The position numbers and the translations under genes are program-made. DNA of 6,665 bases, taken from Chloroflexota bacterium (GTDB lineage: Bacteria > Chloroflexota > Dehalococcoidia > SZUA-161 > SpSt-899). Below the pieces are notes generated by a model. The model made no database searches, had not been told where the DNA came from, and saw nothing but the letters and a program-made list of their open reading frames with translations. Below, one piece after another: positions 5,200 to 6,665 of this stretch. The stretch lies in assembly GCA_018725455.1 (NCBI GenBank), contig QLUN01000045.1, forward strand, positions 1-6,665. The letters run 5' to 3'. Every line of letters begins with the position of its first letter. Positions within the stretch are counted from its first letter, which is position 1.

Positions 5200-5796
5200 A
5201 TGGGAGAGATGAAGAGCGCCCTGGAAAGGGCACTCGAGAGAGCTGACGGGCTGGGCACACTGTCGCCGGAGGAGATGAGGAAGAGGAAAGAGGAGGAACA
5301 TATCCTCATCGGGGAGGGTCTGGCGAAGCGGTACCTGGAACATGGATTCAGCGATGTCTTGCTTGAAGGGATCGGACGCTTCGCTGAATACAATGGCGAA
5401 GAGAAGTCGGTTGTAGATAGAGCTGCGCTATCGGTAATGTTGCAAAGTATTGGATTGGAAGACAACGACCTGTCGGGAAAAGCGATACGGGGCATCCTCG
5501 ATCTGAAAAGCGATGATCGCATCGAGAGTATGTGTCAGGAAATAGAGGGGGTTCTTCGGGAATACCATCAGGCAAAGCAGCGATGTTACCAGGAGAAGAG
5601 AGCAGCGATAGAGAAGTCGGTCAGAGAATCGTTGCATCGGCTGAGAATCTCGGGCAGTGCAGTTGGTGAGATCAATACCGGAACAGGCAAGGAGTGGAAG
5701 GGGATAGTGAGGCAACTCCAATCTCGATTCGATGGTCGTCTGAGCAAGCTCAAGACCTCGTTGGCTGATACTCTGATTCACCATGCGCAGATTTAG
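5200..5796 (+). CDS. Hypothetical 198-residue helical protein upstream of nadE
   Basis: I do not recognise a named family. The protein opens MGEMKSALERALERADGLG, then an LSPEEMRKRKEEE stretch. It is rich in Glu, Lys, Arg and Leu with heptad-like spacing, suggesting mostly helices and some coiled coil (about 1-35 and 105-145). The last third (about 165-195, EWKGIVRQLQSRF onward) looks amphipathic. There is no signal peptide, membrane segment or metal-binding Cys/His cluster. GGGAG lies 8 nt before the ATG. The stop codon overlaps the nadE start by 14 bp, so the two are almost certainly cotranslated. A structural or accessory role linked to NAD synthesis is possible, but the pairing could be incidental. 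Codon periodicity and the clean promoter and ribosome site make it a credible gene. Confidence 0.82.
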   Translation: MGEMKSALERALERADGLGTLSPEEMRKRKEEEHILIGEGLAKRYLEHGFSDVLLEGIGRFAEYNGEEKSVVDRAALSVMLQSIGLEDNDLSGKAIRGILDLKSDDRIESMCQEIEGVLREYHQAKQRCYQEKRAAIEKSVRESLHRLRISGSAVGEINTGTGKEWKGIVRQLQSRFDGRLSKLKTSLADTLIHHAQI

Positions 5797-6665
5797 AATA
5801 GGCCTGGCCCAGGCCAACTGCACCGTGGGTGACCTCGAAGGTAACACCGCCAAGATACTGCGTTACATCGAGAGAGCAAGGGCAATGGAGGTTGAGCTCG
5901 TCTGCTTCCCGGAGATGGCTATTACCGGATATCCCCCCGAGGACCTCCTCCTCAAGCCGCAGTTTATCACCGCTAACCTAAAAAACCGCGATGTGATCGT
6001 GGGGCATTCCGCAGACATCGCGGTGGTAGTGGGTTTTGCCGATTCCCAGGACGGCCTCTATAATGCTGCTGCAGTAGCCTACGATGGCAAGCTCTGTGGC
6101 ATCTATCATAAGACATGCCTTCCCAACTATGGCGTGTTCGACGAAAGGAGGTACTTCCGGCCCGGCACAGAGGCTCCCATCTTTGTGATAAGCGGGGTGA
6201 GCATCGGGGTTAACATCTGCGAGGACATCTGGTATCCTGCCGGGCCGGCATCACGTCAGGCCTCTGCCGGAGCCGAGGTGATATTGAACATCAGCGCCTC
6301 GCCCTATCATGCCGGGAAGAGAGACCTCCGAGAGCAGATGCTCGGCCATCGGGCCTCCGAAGACGCGGTGATCCTGGCTTACACCAATCTGGTGGGCGGT
6401 CAGGACGAGCTGGTCTTCGACGGAGGCAGCATGGTATTGGATGGGAGTGGTAAAGCCATCGCGCGCGCCAAGCAGTTCGAGGAGGACCTTCTCGTTGTAG
6501 ACCTGGACATCGAAGAGCGTCATCAAGGTCCCCGGCGAGGGAAGAGGCGGCGGGATAGCGAGAGGGAACAATCTCAGCGGATAATCGTCTCACAGGAGAC
6601 CCCTACAAGAGTCTGGAGACGCTTCGCTCTGAAGACGCTTCGCTCTGAAGTCCCCCTCCCCGACG
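5783..6665 (+). CDS. nadE: Glutamine-dependent NAD(+) synthetase, N-terminal part, runs off the window
   Basis: The first 294 codons are open to the window end. They encode the nitrilase-like glutaminase domain (RFRIGLAQANCTVGD onward). The catalytic triad is Glu44 (CFPEM), Lys110 (YHKTCLPNYGVFDERRYF) and Cys146 (NICEDIW). This domain releases ammonia from glutamine, and the C-terminal ATP-dependent domain uses it to amidate deamido-NAD. The visible part ends in the linker (SEVPLPD), just before where the SGGxDS ATP-binding motif should come. Family members are about 540-580 residues, so nearly half is missing. ATG 5783 is the only start that keeps the conserved IGLAQ near the terminus. It lacks an evident ribosome site and overlaps the preceding gene by 14 bp, implying coupled translation. 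A 16-bp tandem repeat lies in the linker. Confidence 0.94.
   Translation, partial: MRRFRIGLAQANCTVGDLEGNTAKILRYIERARAMEVELVCFPEMAITGYPPEDLLLKPQFITANLKNRDVIVGHSADIAVVVGFADSQDGLYNAAAVAYDGKLCGIYHKTCLPNYGVFDERRYFRPGTEAPIFVISGVSIGVNICEDIWYPAGPASRQASAGAEVILNISASPYHAGKRDLREQMLGHRASEDAVILAYTNLVGGQDELVFDGGSMVLDGSGKAIARAKQFEEDLLVVDLDIEERHQGPRRGKRRRDSEREQSQRIIVSQETPTRVWRRFALKTLRSEVPLPD
6618..6649 (+). repeat. Tandem duplication of 16 bp inside the nadE linker
   Basis: GACGCTTCGCTCTGAA occurs twice without a gap (6618-6633 and 6634-6649). The unit is not a multiple of three, so the two copies are read in different frames (RRFALK then TLRSEV). The reading frame stays open on both sides, and the following PLPD fits the usual linker, so the gene appears intact here. 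Confidence 0.9.

Noticed and set aside
5428..5853. Minus-strand frame spanning the junction of the 198-residue gene and nadE
   Set aside because: It is antisense to two coding regions, with no ribosome site and no recognisable protein.
1..6665. CRISPR array, tRNA, rRNA, phage or defence genes
   Set aside because: No regularly spaced repeats, cloverleaf-compatible segments with a TTCGA-type arm, rRNA-like sequence or defence-type protein motifs were found on either strand by eye.

Overview
The window holds ordinary bacterial chromosome with eight recognisable genes, two of them cut by the window ends. Gene content (split B12-dependent mutase subunit plus methylmalonyl-CoA epimerase, HflK/HflC, YebC, glutamine-dependent NAD synthetase), tight gene packing and moderately high GC suggest a free-living, probably anaerobic, little-studied bacterium. 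A Chloroflexota (Dehalococcoidia-like) lineage is a reasonable guess from memory of such gene sets, but nothing here proves it.

Layout. (1) Positions 1-1960, minus strand: hflK and hflC, joined by a 4-bp stop/start overlap. They are followed 16 bases later by what looks like the first nine codons of a J-domain (DnaJ-like) gene that leaves the window. Their transcript probably starts near 2176, leaving a leader of about 215 nt. (2) Positions 1961-2546: a 586-bp divergent intergenic region with the hflK leader and promoter, an unexplained stretch, a degenerate palindromic repeat, and a near-perfect sigma70-type promoter firing right. (3) Positions 2547-4265, plus strand: methylmalonyl-CoA epimerase, the small cobalamin-binding subunit of a methylmalonyl-CoA-type mutase, and yebC. 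A 93-bp hairpin-rich insert flanked by an exact 18-bp direct repeat separates the first two. (4) Positions 4250-4984, minus strand: an alpha/beta hydrolase whose 3' end overlaps yebC by 16 bp. (5) Positions 4985-5199: a second copy of the palindromic repeat abutting another good plus-strand promoter. (6) Positions 5200-6665, plus strand: an unrecognised 198-residue protein overlapping by 14 bp the start of glutamine-dependent NAD synthetase (nadE). The nadE gene is complete through its glutaminase domain and cut in the linker.

Functionally, the epimerase and B12 subunit belong to propionyl/methylmalonyl-CoA to succinyl-CoA interconversion. HflKC is a membrane SPFH complex that in E. coli surrounds the FtsH protease. 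NadE makes NAD from deamido-NAD and glutamine. I see no defence system, phage, transposase gene, CRISPR array, tRNA or rRNA. The most interesting signals are non-coding: the promoter-adjacent palindromic repeats, the structured insert in the mce-mcm operon, and a 16-bp tandem duplication inside the nadE linker.
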